Origin: Gammaproteobacteria bacterium LSUCC0112
Lineage (GTDB): Bacteria > Pseudomonadota > Gammaproteobacteria > Pseudomonadales > Pseudohongiellaceae
Length of the DNA: 64,000 nucleotides
Direction: 5' to 3'
Assembly: GCA_004535785.1 (NCBI GenBank)
Contig: SPIB01000001.1
Span: 1,324,174-1,388,173, forward strand
Positions within the stretch are counted from its first letter, which is position 1. Each line of letters opens with the position of its first letter. The notes beneath the pieces are model-generated. The model saw nothing but the letters and a program-made list of their open reading frames with translations. It searched no databases and was not told the origin of the DNA. Shown here in pieces: positions 42,894 through 52,408 of the stretch. A program made the translations under genes and the position numbers.

Positions 42894-44012
42894 ATGGTTT
42901 CGGCCCAAACAACAGGCTTGGCGGAAAACAATACCATGACGGGTCTGGATCCTGATTATCGGCATCGTACGACACTCAGGTTCAGCTGGGCGCTGCTTAT
43001 ATTGTTCAGTATTGGCGCGATCGGACGACTGGTCGTGCAACATCTGCCTGCGGCACTGGTGTGGTTGGGTGCAGTAAACGTCCTAGTGTCTTTGATTGTG
43101 TATCTGCTTATCCGATCGAGGCGTTTTCCAGGTGCCGAGTCGACCTTGGTTCTGGTGCTTTGCCTGTTCTGCACAATCCCCTTGTATCTGGGCACCGGTG
43201 GGGTCAACAGCCAATATATCTATTTTATGACGCTGATCCCGATGATGGCGGCTTTGCTCGGCAGTGTGCGGCTGACCTGGACGGTATGCATTATTCAAAT
43301 GCTGTTGTTGTTCCTGATGTTCCTGTTTGGTGAACAAATACCTGATCTGACCGGATATCCTTACCTTGAAGAAAAAACCCGGGTACGCACCGTCTGGTTG
43401 ATGCTGGGCGTTTTTATTGGCAGTTACTTTGGTGTGTATTTTCGCAAAGCCTACGATGAACAGTCAGCGTTGCTGGATAAACTGGCCGGCATAGATCACC
43501 TCACCGGGCTGTTAAATCGGCGAGGGCTCAAGTCACGTCTCGATGAAGAGCTGCAACGCAGTGCTCGTTCGGGCTCTCCGTTATCCGTGCTCATGCTGGA
43601 TGTTGATTTTTTTAAACAATTCAACGACAAGTATGGTCATGCAGCGGGTGATGAGTGCCTGATCAAAGTTGCGCGTTGCCTGCGTAAGCAGACACGCGCA
43701 GAGGACATCGTGTCGCGATACGGTGGTGAAGAGTTTCTGATTGTGCTGATTAATGCCGATGTCAAAGAGACCATCACGGTTGCCGAAAAACTGCGTCATG
43801 CTATTACCGAGCTGTCCCCGGTGGCGGGTAGTGCAAAAATCAGCGTCACTATTGGTGCGGCATCCCTGCCAGCGTCTGAGCCTTTGGAGACATTGCCGCA
43901 TGCTGAGGAATTGATCCGTCAGGCTGATGAGGCGTTGTATCGGGGTAAAGAGGCTGGCAGAAATCGTGTTGAAGTCAGTCAGGCGCTCTCCAGTGCCTCC
44001 CAGCGCGCATAG
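42894..44012 (+). CDS. Membrane diguanylate cyclase (GGDEF protein)
   Basis: About 372 residues (383 from the upstream ATG 42861). Six or so hydrophobic segments (residues about 25-195) precede a GGDEF domain: DHLTGLLNRRGLKSRLDEEL, SVLMLDVDFFKQFNDKYGHA, AGDECLIKVARCL and the active-site signature YGGEEFLIVL. It should make cyclic di-GMP from GTP. No RxxD inhibitory site is evident just upstream of the signature. The membrane part is probably a sensor. Its last 34 bases overlap the convergent uup gene. Confidence 0.87.
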   Translation: MVSAQTTGLAENNTMTGLDPDYRHRTTLRFSWALLILFSIGAIGRLVVQHLPAALVWLGAVNVLVSLIVYLLIRSRRFPGAESTLVLVLCLFCTIPLYLGTGGVNSQYIYFMTLIPMMAALLGSVRLTWTVCIIQMLLLFLMFLFGEQIPDLTGYPYLEEKTRVRTVWLMLGVFIGSYFGVYFRKAYDEQSALLDKLAGIDHLTGLLNRRGLKSRLDEELQRSARSGSPLSVLMLDVDFFKQFNDKYGHAAGDECLIKVARCLRKQTRAEDIVSRYGGEEFLIVLINADVKETITVAEKLRHAITELSPVAGSAKISVTIGAASLPASEPLETLPHAEELIRQADEALYRGKEAGRNRVEVSQALSSASQRA

Positions 44013-45907
44013 TGATCCTCAAGTTTGGTTTGCAGATCGCCCAGCTTCTGAAGTGAGGACTGCACAATTTTGGGGTCCTCATCATAAAAACCCGGTGCCG
44101 CCATCAGTGCCTCAAGGCTGCCAATTTCAGCCTCCAGTTTTTCGATCTGTCTGGTGATCTGATCAAGTTCACGTTGTACTTTCTGGCTGTGTTTAGGGGC
44201 GCCGGTTTTGGGTGCCGGAGCCGGTATGGCAACGGTCGTGGTGGCTGCTTTGGTGGCAATCGTTGCCGCTGGTTTGCTGATGACATCCTCATCTTCAAAC
44301 GACAGCATTTTGCCGCCCTGTCGCAGCCAGTCTTCGTAACCGCCAACGTACTCCTGCACCACCCCGGGTGCTTCAAACACAATACATTGGGTGATCACGT
44401 TATCGAGGAACTTGCGGTCGTGGCTGACAATCAGCAAGGTGCCGCTGAATTCCAGTAACAACTCCTCCAGCAACTCCAACGTCTCCATGTCCAGATCGTT
44501 GGTGGGTTCGTCCAGCACAATCATATTGGCGGGTTTGCTGAACAGTTTTGCCAGGATCAGACGGTTTTGTTCACCACCTGACAGCGACTTGATCGGCTGG
44601 CGTGTACGTCTGGGCAAAAACAGGAATTCCTGCAGATAACTGATGACGTGTTTGTTTTTGCCATTGATTTCAATAAATTCCCGGCCTTCAGAGAGAAAAT
44701 CGATGACCGTCTGCTCAGGATCCAGTTTGTTTCGCAGTTGATCAAAATACAGAATCTCGAGATTGGTACCCAGTTTGACGTCACCTGAATCCGGTTGAAT
44801 CTCGCCTAACAAAATTCGCAGCAGAGTGGTTTTGCCGCTGCCATTTGCGCCAATAAAACCGACACGGTCGCCGCGCAGAATTTTAGTGGAAAAATTGTTG
44901 AGGATGGCTTTGTTGCCATATTGATGGTTCAGGCGCGTTGCTTCGATGACGATTTTGCCTGAACTGCCCGCCTGTTCAAGGGAGAAGCTGGCTTTTCCGG
45001 TCAATTCCCGACGCTGGCTGCGCTCATCGCGCATTTTCTTGAGGGCCCGGACGCGACCTTCGTTACGTGTGCGGCGCGCCTTGATGCCTTGTCTGATCCA
45101 GACCTCTTCCTCGGCAAGGCGTTTATCGAACTCCATATTGGTTTTTTCTTCGGCCGCCAGTTGTTGCTCGCGAAACACCAGAAAAGACGCGTAGTCGCCA
45201 TCCCAACTGCGAATGTGTCCACGATCAAGTTCAACAATGCGATTGCTGATTTTCTGCAAGAATTGTCGATCGTGGGTGATAACCAGCACGGCCCCGCGGA
45301 AATCATTGATGGCTTTTTCCAGCCACTCGATGGTCGGGATATCGAGATGGTTAGTGGGCTCATCCAACATCAACAAGTCAGGCTCGCTGATCAGCGCCCG
45401 CCCAAGCGAGGCACGCCGACGACTACCACCGGACAGTGTTTTCATGCGCGCATCGGCAGGCAGCGACAGCATATCCAGCATGCCTTCAATTTTGTGTTCA
45501 AACGCCCAGCCATCGCGCTCTTCAATCTGTTTTTGCAAGGCGCCCATTTCGTTGAGGTTTTTCTCGTCGCTCCAGTCCAGATCATCGTTATGGGTCAACG
45601 CGTGATAGCGCTTTAAAATATCTCCAAGCCCTTCAATGCCGCTGGCGATATAGTCATAGATTGTCTGTTCGTCCTGTGCCGGCAGGTTCTGGTCGAGGTA
45701 AGCCAACCGTATACTCTCCGCGCGCCATAACTCGCCACTGTCTGCCAGGATCTGGCCCATGAGAACTTTCATAAAAGTCGACTTGCCCGCGCCGTTCTGA
45801 CCCAGAATACCGATACGTTCGCCTTTATGGATGGTCATTGATACACCGTCCAGTAGTGGGTTATCACCAAAGGCGAGTTGAAGATTGCTTAATCTAAACA
45901 ACAACAT
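43979..45907 (-). CDS. uup: ABC-F family ATPase Uup
   Basis: A 642-residue soluble protein with two ABC cassettes and no membrane domain. The first has GILGQNGAGKSTFMKVL, signature LSGGSRRRASLGRAL and LDEPTNHLDIPT. The second has GFIGANGSGKTTLLRIL, signature LSGGEQNRLILAKLF and LDEPTNDLDMETLE. A C-terminal coiled-coil (QKVQRELDQITRQIEKLEAE) binds DNA or ribosomes in Uup. ABC-F proteins act on ribosomes; uup mutants show raised transposon excision. ATG 45907 has AGGAAAAGAG upstream; the frame is open about 46 codons further but without a start signal. Confidence 0.9.
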   Translation of the reverse strand: MLLFRLSNLQLAFGDNPLLDGVSMTIHKGERIGILGQNGAGKSTFMKVLMGQILADSGELWRAESIRLAYLDQNLPAQDEQTIYDYIASGIEGLGDILKRYHALTHNDDLDWSDEKNLNEMGALQKQIEERDGWAFEHKIEGMLDMLSLPADARMKTLSGGSRRRASLGRALISEPDLLMLDEPTNHLDIPTIEWLEKAINDFRGAVLVITHDRQFLQKISNRIVELDRGHIRSWDGDYASFLVFREQQLAAEEKTNMEFDKRLAEEEVWIRQGIKARRTRNEGRVRALKKMRDERSQRRELTGKASFSLEQAGSSGKIVIEATRLNHQYGNKAILNNFSTKILRGDRVGFIGANGSGKTTLLRILLGEIQPDSGDVKLGTNLEILYFDQLRNKLDPEQTVIDFLSEGREFIEINGKNKHVISYLQEFLFLPRRTRQPIKSLSGGEQNRLILAKLFSKPANMIVLDEPTNDLDMETLELLEELLLEFSGTLLIVSHDRKFLDNVITQCIVFEAPGVVQEYVGGYEDWLRQGGKMLSFEDEDVISKPAATIATKAATTTVAIPAPAPKTGAPKHSQKVQRELDQITRQIEKLEAEIGSLEALMAAPGFYDEDPKIVQSSLQKLGDLQTKLEDHYARWEALESA

Positions 45908-46037
45908 AGCTGTCTCTTTTCCTGGAATGTAACGAGCGGGGCGGTGGTTTTTTGGCTTGTAATTGAGGCCGCGCAGTATAAACTTAAGCGCATACAGATG
46001 ACAGTCAGCTGTAACACAGCACCGCCAAAGGACAATT

Positions 46038-49000
46038 GTGATCAAGACCGATCAACTCCCTCGCGCCATTCACGCCACCCTTGATGGTTATTGGCAACGC
46101 CTGCAGGCTGCTGCCGACAACAACAAGGACAGTGCCGCGCACGCGGTGATCGCCATGACCGAATCCCAAGAGCAGTTCGCTAGACAACTGGCGCAGGTAT
46201 GGGCGTGCAGTGACTATGCGGCGAATGTCTGTATCCAACACCCGGAGTTATTGCTGGAGCTGCATCAAAGTGGGCAATTGCTACATCTTTGCCCCGACGG
46301 TTTTCATTCGTCCTTAAGCGTCATTCTGGCGGGGTTATCTCCTGGTCAGGCAGACAAGCTGGATGAGGCGGCGCTTAAAAAACGCTTACGACTGTTTCAG
46401 CAAAAGCAGATGCTGCGTCTGATCTGGCGTGATGTCACTCATGTGGCCTCTGTGCGTGATACGGCTGCGGAAGTGTCAGCGCTGGCCGAGGCTGCCATGG
46501 ATGAAACCCTTGGTCTACTGCACCAGTGGCTGGTTCAGACGCTGGGCAGACCCATTGGTCAACGCTCCGGCACAGAGCAGCACATGGTGGTGCTTGGCAT
46601 GGGGAAACTTGGCGCCGGGGAGTTGAACCTGTCGTCAGACATCGATCTGATATTTGCCTATCCTGAAACCGGTGAGACGCAGGCTGCACCTCAGGGCAAG
46701 GCAGTCACCAACCAGCAATTTTTTATCAAGCTCGGCCAACAATTGATTGATGTGCTGGACACCATCACCGTTGACGGGTTTGTGTTTCGTGTGGATATGC
46801 GCCTTCGTCCGTATGGCAGCGAGGGTGTGCTGGCCTGCAGTTTTGACGCCATGGAAAATTACTACCAGTCACAAGGGCGGGACTGGGAGCGTTATGCCAT
46901 GATCAAGGCGCGCGCTGTGGCGGGTGATATCCGCGCTGGCACCGAACTGTTAAATCGATTGCGGCCGTTCAGCTATCGGCGCTACCTGGATTTTTCCGCG
47001 TTTGAATCGCTGCGCAGCATGAAGCAGCAGATTAACAAACAGGTGCGCAAAAAAGGCATGAGTCAAGACATCAAACTGGGTGCCGGCGGTATTCGAGAAG
47101 TCGAGTTTGTTGTGCAGGCACTGCAAATGGTGCATGGTGGCCGCGACAAGCGACTGCAGCAGACATCGTTGTATGCAGCGATGGATATGCTGCAGGCAGC
47201 GGAATATCTGCCAGCTGACATCGTGCAATCCCTGCGCAGTGCATACAGTTTTTTGCGTGATCTGGAACATAAATTACAAGGGTTTGCTAACAAGCAAACG
47301 CAATCACTGCCAGCGTCTGCTGATGAGCAGTTGCGTGTCGCCATTGCGATGGCGGTTCCTGATCTTGAAAGTGCCAATTGGAACGATTTGATTTCAGTAT
47401 TGGAGCAGCATCGTGCGATTGTGCGTCAGCACTTCAGTGATGTGATTCATACCGAAGAAGAGGATGACGATGCCAGCCGTCACGCTGTCGACGACGTAGA
47501 GATGCAGTCACTTTGGCACGGCGATCTGTCACAGGAGCAGGCAATTCCGTTGTTGTCCGCATTGAAGTTTGAGGCGCCTGAAAATACTTGGCAAATGTTG
47601 ACTGACTTTCGAAAAGATAAAGTATTTTTAACCTTGCCCGCTGAAAGTCGCCAACGTTTTACGCGGTTTATGCCGTTGTTATTGGCAACACTGGCGCAGC
47701 AAAAGTCGCCCAGTCTGGGATTTGAACGGGTGATGAAGATGGTCGAAGCGGTGGCACGGCGCACCGCCTATCTGGTGCTGTTGGCAGAAAATCCGCGAGC
47801 CATGAAACAGTTTGTTCACTTGTGTACCGAGAGTCCATTTGTTGCGGAGTTCTTGAGCCGACATCCGGTATTGCTGGACGAATTGCTGGGCACCATGAAG
47901 CAACCACCCGAGAAATCGGTGTTGCAGGAAGAACTGGCTCAGGGTCTGTTGCGCATCGGTGAGGATAATTTTGAAGAGCAAATGGAGTATCTGCGCTACT
48001 TCAAGCAGACTCATACCTTGCAAGTCGCGGCTGCCCAAATCAACGGCACCATGACAGTGATGAAAGTCAGTGACTACCTGACATTCACTGCCGAGGCCGT
48101 GCTGGAGCAGGTGTTGGCGTTATGTTGGCACGCGCTTACCCGTAAACATGGCTACCCGGTAAACAGCATGGGACACCACGGTGAGATGGACTTTGTTGTG
48201 GTTGGGTATGGCAAACTCGGTGGTATTGAGTTGAGCTATCTCTCTGATCTGGATCTGGTGTTTCTGCATGATGGTACGCTTGACGAAGATACCGTGTGTG
48301 CGGAAGGTCAGCGCAGCATCAACAGTCGTGAGTTCTATACCCGGTTGGCGCAACGTGTGATTACCATGCTTGGCACCAACACAGTTTCTGGCAAGTTATA
48401 TGACGTTGATATGCGCTTGCGTCCCTCAGGGGAATCCGGTCTGCTGGTCAGTACCCTGCCGGCGTTTGAGCAGTATCAATTGAAGGAAGCCTGGACGTGG
48501 GAGCATCAGGCACTGGTGCGATCACGTGCCGTGGCAGGATCGACGCGCATGGCGGGGTTATTTGAGTCGGTGCGTGCCAGCGTGCTCGCGACACAGCGAG
48601 ATCCTGCTGTGTTGGCTAACGATGTAATCAGTATGCGTAAACGCATGCGCGATGAGCTGACACGAAAAGCCGGCACAAAAGCCTTGCAACCCGGTTTTGC
48701 CATCAAGCAGGGTGTTGGCGGCATCGTCGATATAGAATTTATGGTTCAATATCTGGTGTTGGCGGAAGCGTATCGTTGCTCCGCCTTGGTGCGCTATTCG
48801 GACAACGTCAGAATCCTTGAAGCAACTGCGCGCTGTGAGTTGTTAGCCGATCACGAAATTCAGCAGCTCACTGAAAGTTATTTGGCGTTGCGCGCGACCT
48901 TGCACGAATTTGCACTACAGCACAATGAATCAGACGCAGTTGAGATGGAGGTTGCCAACGCGGTGCTCTTGCCCTTGCAGCCGGTGCGCGATCGTGTGAT

Positions 49001-49076
49001 CAGTCTGTGGAACAAAGTCTTCGGGACGGTACAGCACGATGCGCCTGCGTTGGCAGGCAAGAGTCCGTCGGCATGA
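46038..49076 (+). CDS. glnE: Glutamine synthetase adenylyltransferase/deadenylase (GlnE)
   Basis: A 1012-residue bifunctional enzyme that adenylylates and deadenylylates glutamine synthetase in response to PII. It holds two nucleotidyltransferase domains with the G.G.LG..EL...SD.DL motif: GMGKLGAGELNLSSDIDLIF (from about residue 187) and GYGKLGGIELSYLSDLDLVF (about 721). The linked helical regulatory domain contains GAGGIREVEFVVQALQMVHG, and the second half GVGGIVDIEFMVQYLV. It is longer than Escherichia coli GlnE (946). The start is GTG 46038, with AAAGGA upstream, and a TATAAA (45977-45982) lies in the promoter region. It overlaps waaF by ATGA, as the glnE-waa arrangement in Pseudomonas predicts. 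Confidence 0.93.
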   Translation: MIKTDQLPRAIHATLDGYWQRLQAAADNNKDSAAHAVIAMTESQEQFARQLAQVWACSDYAANVCIQHPELLLELHQSGQLLHLCPDGFHSSLSVILAGLSPGQADKLDEAALKKRLRLFQQKQMLRLIWRDVTHVASVRDTAAEVSALAEAAMDETLGLLHQWLVQTLGRPIGQRSGTEQHMVVLGMGKLGAGELNLSSDIDLIFAYPETGETQAAPQGKAVTNQQFFIKLGQQLIDVLDTITVDGFVFRVDMRLRPYGSEGVLACSFDAMENYYQSQGRDWERYAMIKARAVAGDIRAGTELLNRLRPFSYRRYLDFSAFESLRSMKQQINKQVRKKGMSQDIKLGAGGIREVEFVVQALQMVHGGRDKRLQQTSLYAAMDMLQAAEYLPADIVQSLRSAYSFLRDLEHKLQGFANKQTQSLPASADEQLRVAIAMAVPDLESANWNDLISVLEQHRAIVRQHFSDVIHTEEEDDDASRHAVDDVEMQSLWHGDLSQEQAIPLLSALKFEAPENTWQMLTDFRKDKVFLTLPAESRQRFTRFMPLLLATLAQQKSPSLGFERVMKMVEAVARRTAYLVLLAENPRAMKQFVHLCTESPFVAEFLSRHPVLLDELLGTMKQPPEKSVLQEELAQGLLRIGEDNFEEQMEYLRYFKQTHTLQVAAAQINGTMTVMKVSDYLTFTAEAVLEQVLALCWHALTRKHGYPVNSMGHHGEMDFVVVGYGKLGGIELSYLSDLDLVFLHDGTLDEDTVCAEGQRSINSREFYTRLAQRVITMLGTNTVSGKLYDVDMRLRPSGESGLLVSTLPAFEQYQLKEAWTWEHQALVRSRAVAGSTRMAGLFESVRASVLATQRDPAVLANDVISMRKRMRDELTRKAGTKALQPGFAIKQGVGGIVDIEFMVQYLVLAEAYRCSALVRYSDNVRILEATARCELLADHEIQQLTESYLALRATLHEFALQHNESDAVEMEVANAVLLPLQPVRDRVISLWNKVFGTVQHDAPALAGKSPSA

Positions 49077-50128
49077 GCACAAACACTGACCGCAAGATTC
49101 TGGTTGTTGGTCCATCCTGGGTTGGCGATATGGTCATGGCGCAGTCCCTGTTCAAGGTGTTGTGTCAACATTATCCATCCCTGCAACTGGATGTGCTGGC
49201 GCCGTCGTGGAGCCGGGCGATCCTGCAACGTATGCCGGAAGTGAACAATGCCATCGATCTGCCATTTGCGCACGGCGAGCTCAGCCTGCGCAAGCGCCTC
49301 AAGCTGGCAAAGGCTTTGCGATCCGCCCACTACGATCAGGCAATTGTGCTCCCGAACTCATTTAAGTCGGCGATTATCCCTTGGTTCGCGCGCATTCCAG
49401 TCAGGACAGGTTGGCGCGGTGAACAACGCCGGATACTGCTGAATGACTGTCGCACGCTGGACAAACAGCAACTGCCGATGATGGTGCAGCGTTTTGCTGT
49501 GCTGGGGCAGGCGAAACATCTGGCCATACCGGATCCAATACCCGTCCCGCAGTTGGTGGTTGACTCGCATGGCGCTGAGCAGGCAATCCGGGATCTGACG
49601 TTGCCATGGCGCCGGGACACTGCCGTGCTGGCACTGTGCCCGGGTGCCGAATTTGGTCAAGCCAAACAATGGCCGGCCAACCATTACGCGGAGGTGGCAA
49701 AGAACTTCGCTGCGCGGGGTTGGCGTGTAGCGTTGATGGGCTCGGCAAAAGACCGGCTGGTGTGTGATCAGATTGTGGGGATGCTGCCGGATTTGCTGCA
49801 GGCCAGTTGTGACAACCTGGCTGGCCGCACCACGTTGGCGCAGGTTATTGATCTGATGTCACTGACAAATGCTGTTGTCAGCAATGATTCCGGACTGATG
49901 CACATTGCCGCCGCGCTGCATCGACCGCTGGTTGCTGTTTATGGTTCCACCTCAGCGACCTTCACGCCGCCACTGTCGGATCAAGTAGAATTGCTGTATA
50001 CCGACATTGATTGCAGGCCGTGTTTCAAGCGCGAATGCCCATATGGGCATAAAAAATGCCTGACAGAATTAAAACCAGACAGGGTGCTGGACGCGCTGAC
50101 GCGAGTACTGCAGCGCGTGGCCATGTGA
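49073..50128 (+). CDS. waaF: Lipopolysaccharide heptosyltransferase II
   Basis: A 351-residue GT9 glycosyltransferase adding the second heptose to the LPS inner core. Motifs are LVVGPSWVGDMVMAQSLFKV, RTGWRGEQRRILLND, ALCPGAEFGQAKQWPANHYA and VSNDSGLMHIAAALHRPLVA. The C-terminal VELLYTDIDCRPCFKRECPY, then GHKKCL, has the cysteine cluster common in WaaF. ATG 49073 overlaps the glnE stop. It is the first gene of the core cluster. Confidence 0.92.
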   Translation: MSTNTDRKILVVGPSWVGDMVMAQSLFKVLCQHYPSLQLDVLAPSWSRAILQRMPEVNNAIDLPFAHGELSLRKRLKLAKALRSAHYDQAIVLPNSFKSAIIPWFARIPVRTGWRGEQRRILLNDCRTLDKQQLPMMVQRFAVLGQAKHLAIPDPIPVPQLVVDSHGAEQAIRDLTLPWRRDTAVLALCPGAEFGQAKQWPANHYAEVAKNFAARGWRVALMGSAKDRLVCDQIVGMLPDLLQASCDNLAGRTTLAQVIDLMSLTNAVVSNDSGLMHIAAALHRPLVAVYGSTSATFTPPLSDQVELLYTDIDCRPCFKRECPYGHKKCLTELKPDRVLDALTRVLQRVAM

Positions 50129-50156
50129 TCGACATGCCTAACCATGGAGAATCGGC

Positions 50157-51257
50157 TTGCGTATTCTGATCGTCAAAACCTCATCGCTGGGTGATGTGTT
50201 GCACACATTACCGGCGCTGACTGACGCCATGCAGGCTATTCCGGGGCTCCGTGCGGATTGGGTGATCGAAGAGAGTTTTGCAGAGATTCCTGCATGGCAT
50301 CCCGCAGTGGACAGGGTAATCCCGGTTGCAATACGACGCTGGCGCAAACAGGGTTGGCGAAGTGTGCGCTCCGGAGAAGTTAAACACTTTGTGTCGACTC
50401 TGCGCTTGCTGGATTACGATCACGTTATCGATGCGCAAGGTTTGATAAAAAGTGCGGTGGTCGCTCGCTTTGCGCGTGGAAGGCGCTCCGGGTTGGATAA
50501 AAACAGTATCAAGGAATCAGTGGCCAGTCTCTTTTACCAGCAGCGTATTGCAGTGCCTCGTGCACAACATGCAGTACAGCGTGTCCGGCAATTGTTCTCT
50601 ACAGTGCTGGGTTATACGTATAACAGCGACCGGATTGACTATGGTGTCAGCAGACCGGTTAACCCGGTTGACTGCGCAACACCTGGATATGTGATGTTTC
50701 TGCATGGTACGACATGGGCCAGTAAACATTGGCCGGAACCGTATTGGCGTGAACTTGCCTTACTGGTCAGTGAAGCGGGGCGGCAGATCAAACTGCCGTG
50801 GGGAAATTTGGAGGAGCAACAGCGCGCTCTGCGAATTGCCCGGGGTGTGCCCTGTGTCGAGGTATTAGGACGGCAGACCCTGACAGAGCTGGCACATCAA
50901 CTGGCTCAGAGCCAGGGCGTTGTTGCAGTCGATACCGGGCTGGGACACATGGCCGCGGCCTTCAACCGGCCCATCGTATCCGTGTATGGTGCAACCAATC
51001 CTGCGTTGTCGGGCACCTTTGGGCACTTTCAACAGCATCTGACATCATCACTGGCGTGCTCACCATGTATGCGCCGGGAGTGCGCCTACCAAGGGCAAGC
51101 CATGATAGATCAATCAGAGGGCAACCCATTCGAGGTCAAGCCTGCCTGTTATCGATCTTCACCGCCTGCTCTGGTCTTTGCGCAGCTGCAGCGCCTGATG
51201 CTGTTGGCAGCCCAACAACCGCTTGCCGATACTGGTTCACCGCGGAGTCCTTCATGA
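50157..51257 (+). CDS. waaC: Lipopolysaccharide heptosyltransferase I
   Basis: A 366-residue GT9 enzyme that adds the first heptose to Kdo. Motifs are MRILIVKTSSLGDVLHTLPA, LTDAMQAIPGLRADWVIEES, VIDAQGLIKSAVVARFARGR, FLHGTTWASKHWPEPYWREL and VAVDTGLGHMAAAFNRPIVS. The start is TTG 50157, preceded by GGAGA; no ATG fits the conserved N-terminus. It overlaps waaG by ATGA. The C-terminal part CSPCMRRECAYQGQAM holds a cysteine group similar to that of WaaF. Confidence 0.92.
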   Translation: MRILIVKTSSLGDVLHTLPALTDAMQAIPGLRADWVIEESFAEIPAWHPAVDRVIPVAIRRWRKQGWRSVRSGEVKHFVSTLRLLDYDHVIDAQGLIKSAVVARFARGRRSGLDKNSIKESVASLFYQQRIAVPRAQHAVQRVRQLFSTVLGYTYNSDRIDYGVSRPVNPVDCATPGYVMFLHGTTWASKHWPEPYWRELALLVSEAGRQIKLPWGNLEEQQRALRIARGVPCVEVLGRQTLTELAHQLAQSQGVVAVDTGLGHMAAAFNRPIVSVYGATNPALSGTFGHFQQHLTSSLACSPCMRRECAYQGQAMIDQSEGNPFEVKPACYRSSPPALVFAQLQRLMLLAAQQPLADTGSPRSPS

Positions 51258-52408
51258 CGCTTGCATTCCTCATCTATAAATATTTTCCCTACGGTGGGCA
51301 GCAACGCGATTTTTTGCGAATCGTTGAACGCTGTTTGCAGGCCGGACACCAGGTTCGGGTCTACTGCCTGCGTTGGGAGGGTGTTGTGCCCTGTGGCATT
51401 CAGTTGATCAATGTGCCGGTCAAGGGGTTATCCAGCCATACCCGTTATCAACGTTTCAGTGCCTGGGTCAAACAAGATACCGAGAGTAATCCTGTGGATG
51501 CGATTATCGGGTTCAGCAAAATGCCTTACTTGGACCTTTATTACGCGGCAGACCCCTGTTTTGCCGCGAGACTGCAACGGGAAAATTCGATAATCAAAAA
51601 GTTGTTGCCGCGGTACCGGCACTTTTTGGCCTTTGAGAAAGCCGTGTTTGATAAAGACGCTGTCACCGAAGTGATGTTGTTGTCACCACAACAGTACAGT
51701 GAGTTTTCAAGCATTTACCCGGGGTGCAAATCACGCTTGCACCAGCTGGCGCCCGGCATTGATGCCAGTCGCTTGCCCAGCGCGGATGCCGCACAGGAGC
51801 GCAAACAATTCAGGGAAAAATATTCGCTGAAAGATGATGACATAGCATTGTTGCAGATCGGCTCCGGCTTTCGCACAAAAGGTGTTGATCGGGCAATCCG
51901 CGCACTGGCCAGTCTGCCAGAAGATATCCGGTCGCGTACCCAGTTTTATATTGTTGGCAGAGACAAACCCGGCGACTATGAAAAGCTGGCAAGATCATTG
52001 GGCGTGGGCGATCGCTGCCACTTTCTTGGCGGGCGGGATGATGTGCCCCTGTTTTTGCGAGGTTGTGACCTGTTGCTGCACCCGGCCTACAGCGAAAGTG
52101 CCGGTTACACCATTCTGGAGGCTGTGATCAATGGTTTGCCAGTGTTGACGACCGACACCTGTGGTTATGCATTTCACGTACACAAAGCACGCGCCGGCGA
52201 GGTGTGTTCATCGCCGTTTTCGCAACAGGAATTCAATAACATGCTGCTGACCATGCTGGAGTCGCCGCAGCGTGACGTCTGGCAGCAACATGGTCTGGCC
52301 TATGCAAAACAAATTGATGTGACCGGCATGCCGGAGGCCGCTATCAAGCTGATCGAAAATTTTGTGCAGTCACGTGATGCCCGCCGGCCGTTGCGAGCGT
52401 CTGAATGA
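51254..52408 (+). CDS. waaG: Lipopolysaccharide core glycosyltransferase WaaG (GT4)
   Basis: A 384-residue GT-B enzyme transferring the first hexose of the outer core to heptose II. The N-terminus reads LAFLIYKYFPYGGQQRDFLR; then FNKMP-type recognition (IIGFSKMPYLDLYYAADPCF), LLQIGSGFRTKGVDRAIRAL and the GT4 nucleotide-sugar motif E..GYTILE (YSESAGYTILEAVINGLPVL). ATG 51254 overlaps the waaC stop; the frame is open much further upstream only because it runs antiphase through waaC. It overlaps the kinase gene by four bases. Confidence 0.9.
   Translation: MTLAFLIYKYFPYGGQQRDFLRIVERCLQAGHQVRVYCLRWEGVVPCGIQLINVPVKGLSSHTRYQRFSAWVKQDTESNPVDAIIGFSKMPYLDLYYAADPCFAARLQRENSIIKKLLPRYRHFLAFEKAVFDKDAVTEVMLLSPQQYSEFSSIYPGCKSRLHQLAPGIDASRLPSADAAQERKQFREKYSLKDDDIALLQIGSGFRTKGVDRAIRALASLPEDIRSRTQFYIVGRDKPGDYEKLARSLGVGDRCHFLGGRDDVPLFLRGCDLLLHPAYSESAGYTILEAVINGLPVLTTDTCGYAFHVHKARAGEVCSSPFSQQEFNNMLLTMLESPQRDVWQQHGLAYAKQIDVTGMPEAAIKLIENFVQSRDARRPLRASE

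Noticed and set aside
50798..51253. Long N-terminal extension of WaaG
   Set aside because: This part runs antiphase through waaC; ATG 51254 with the ATGA overlap gives the standard WaaG N-terminus.
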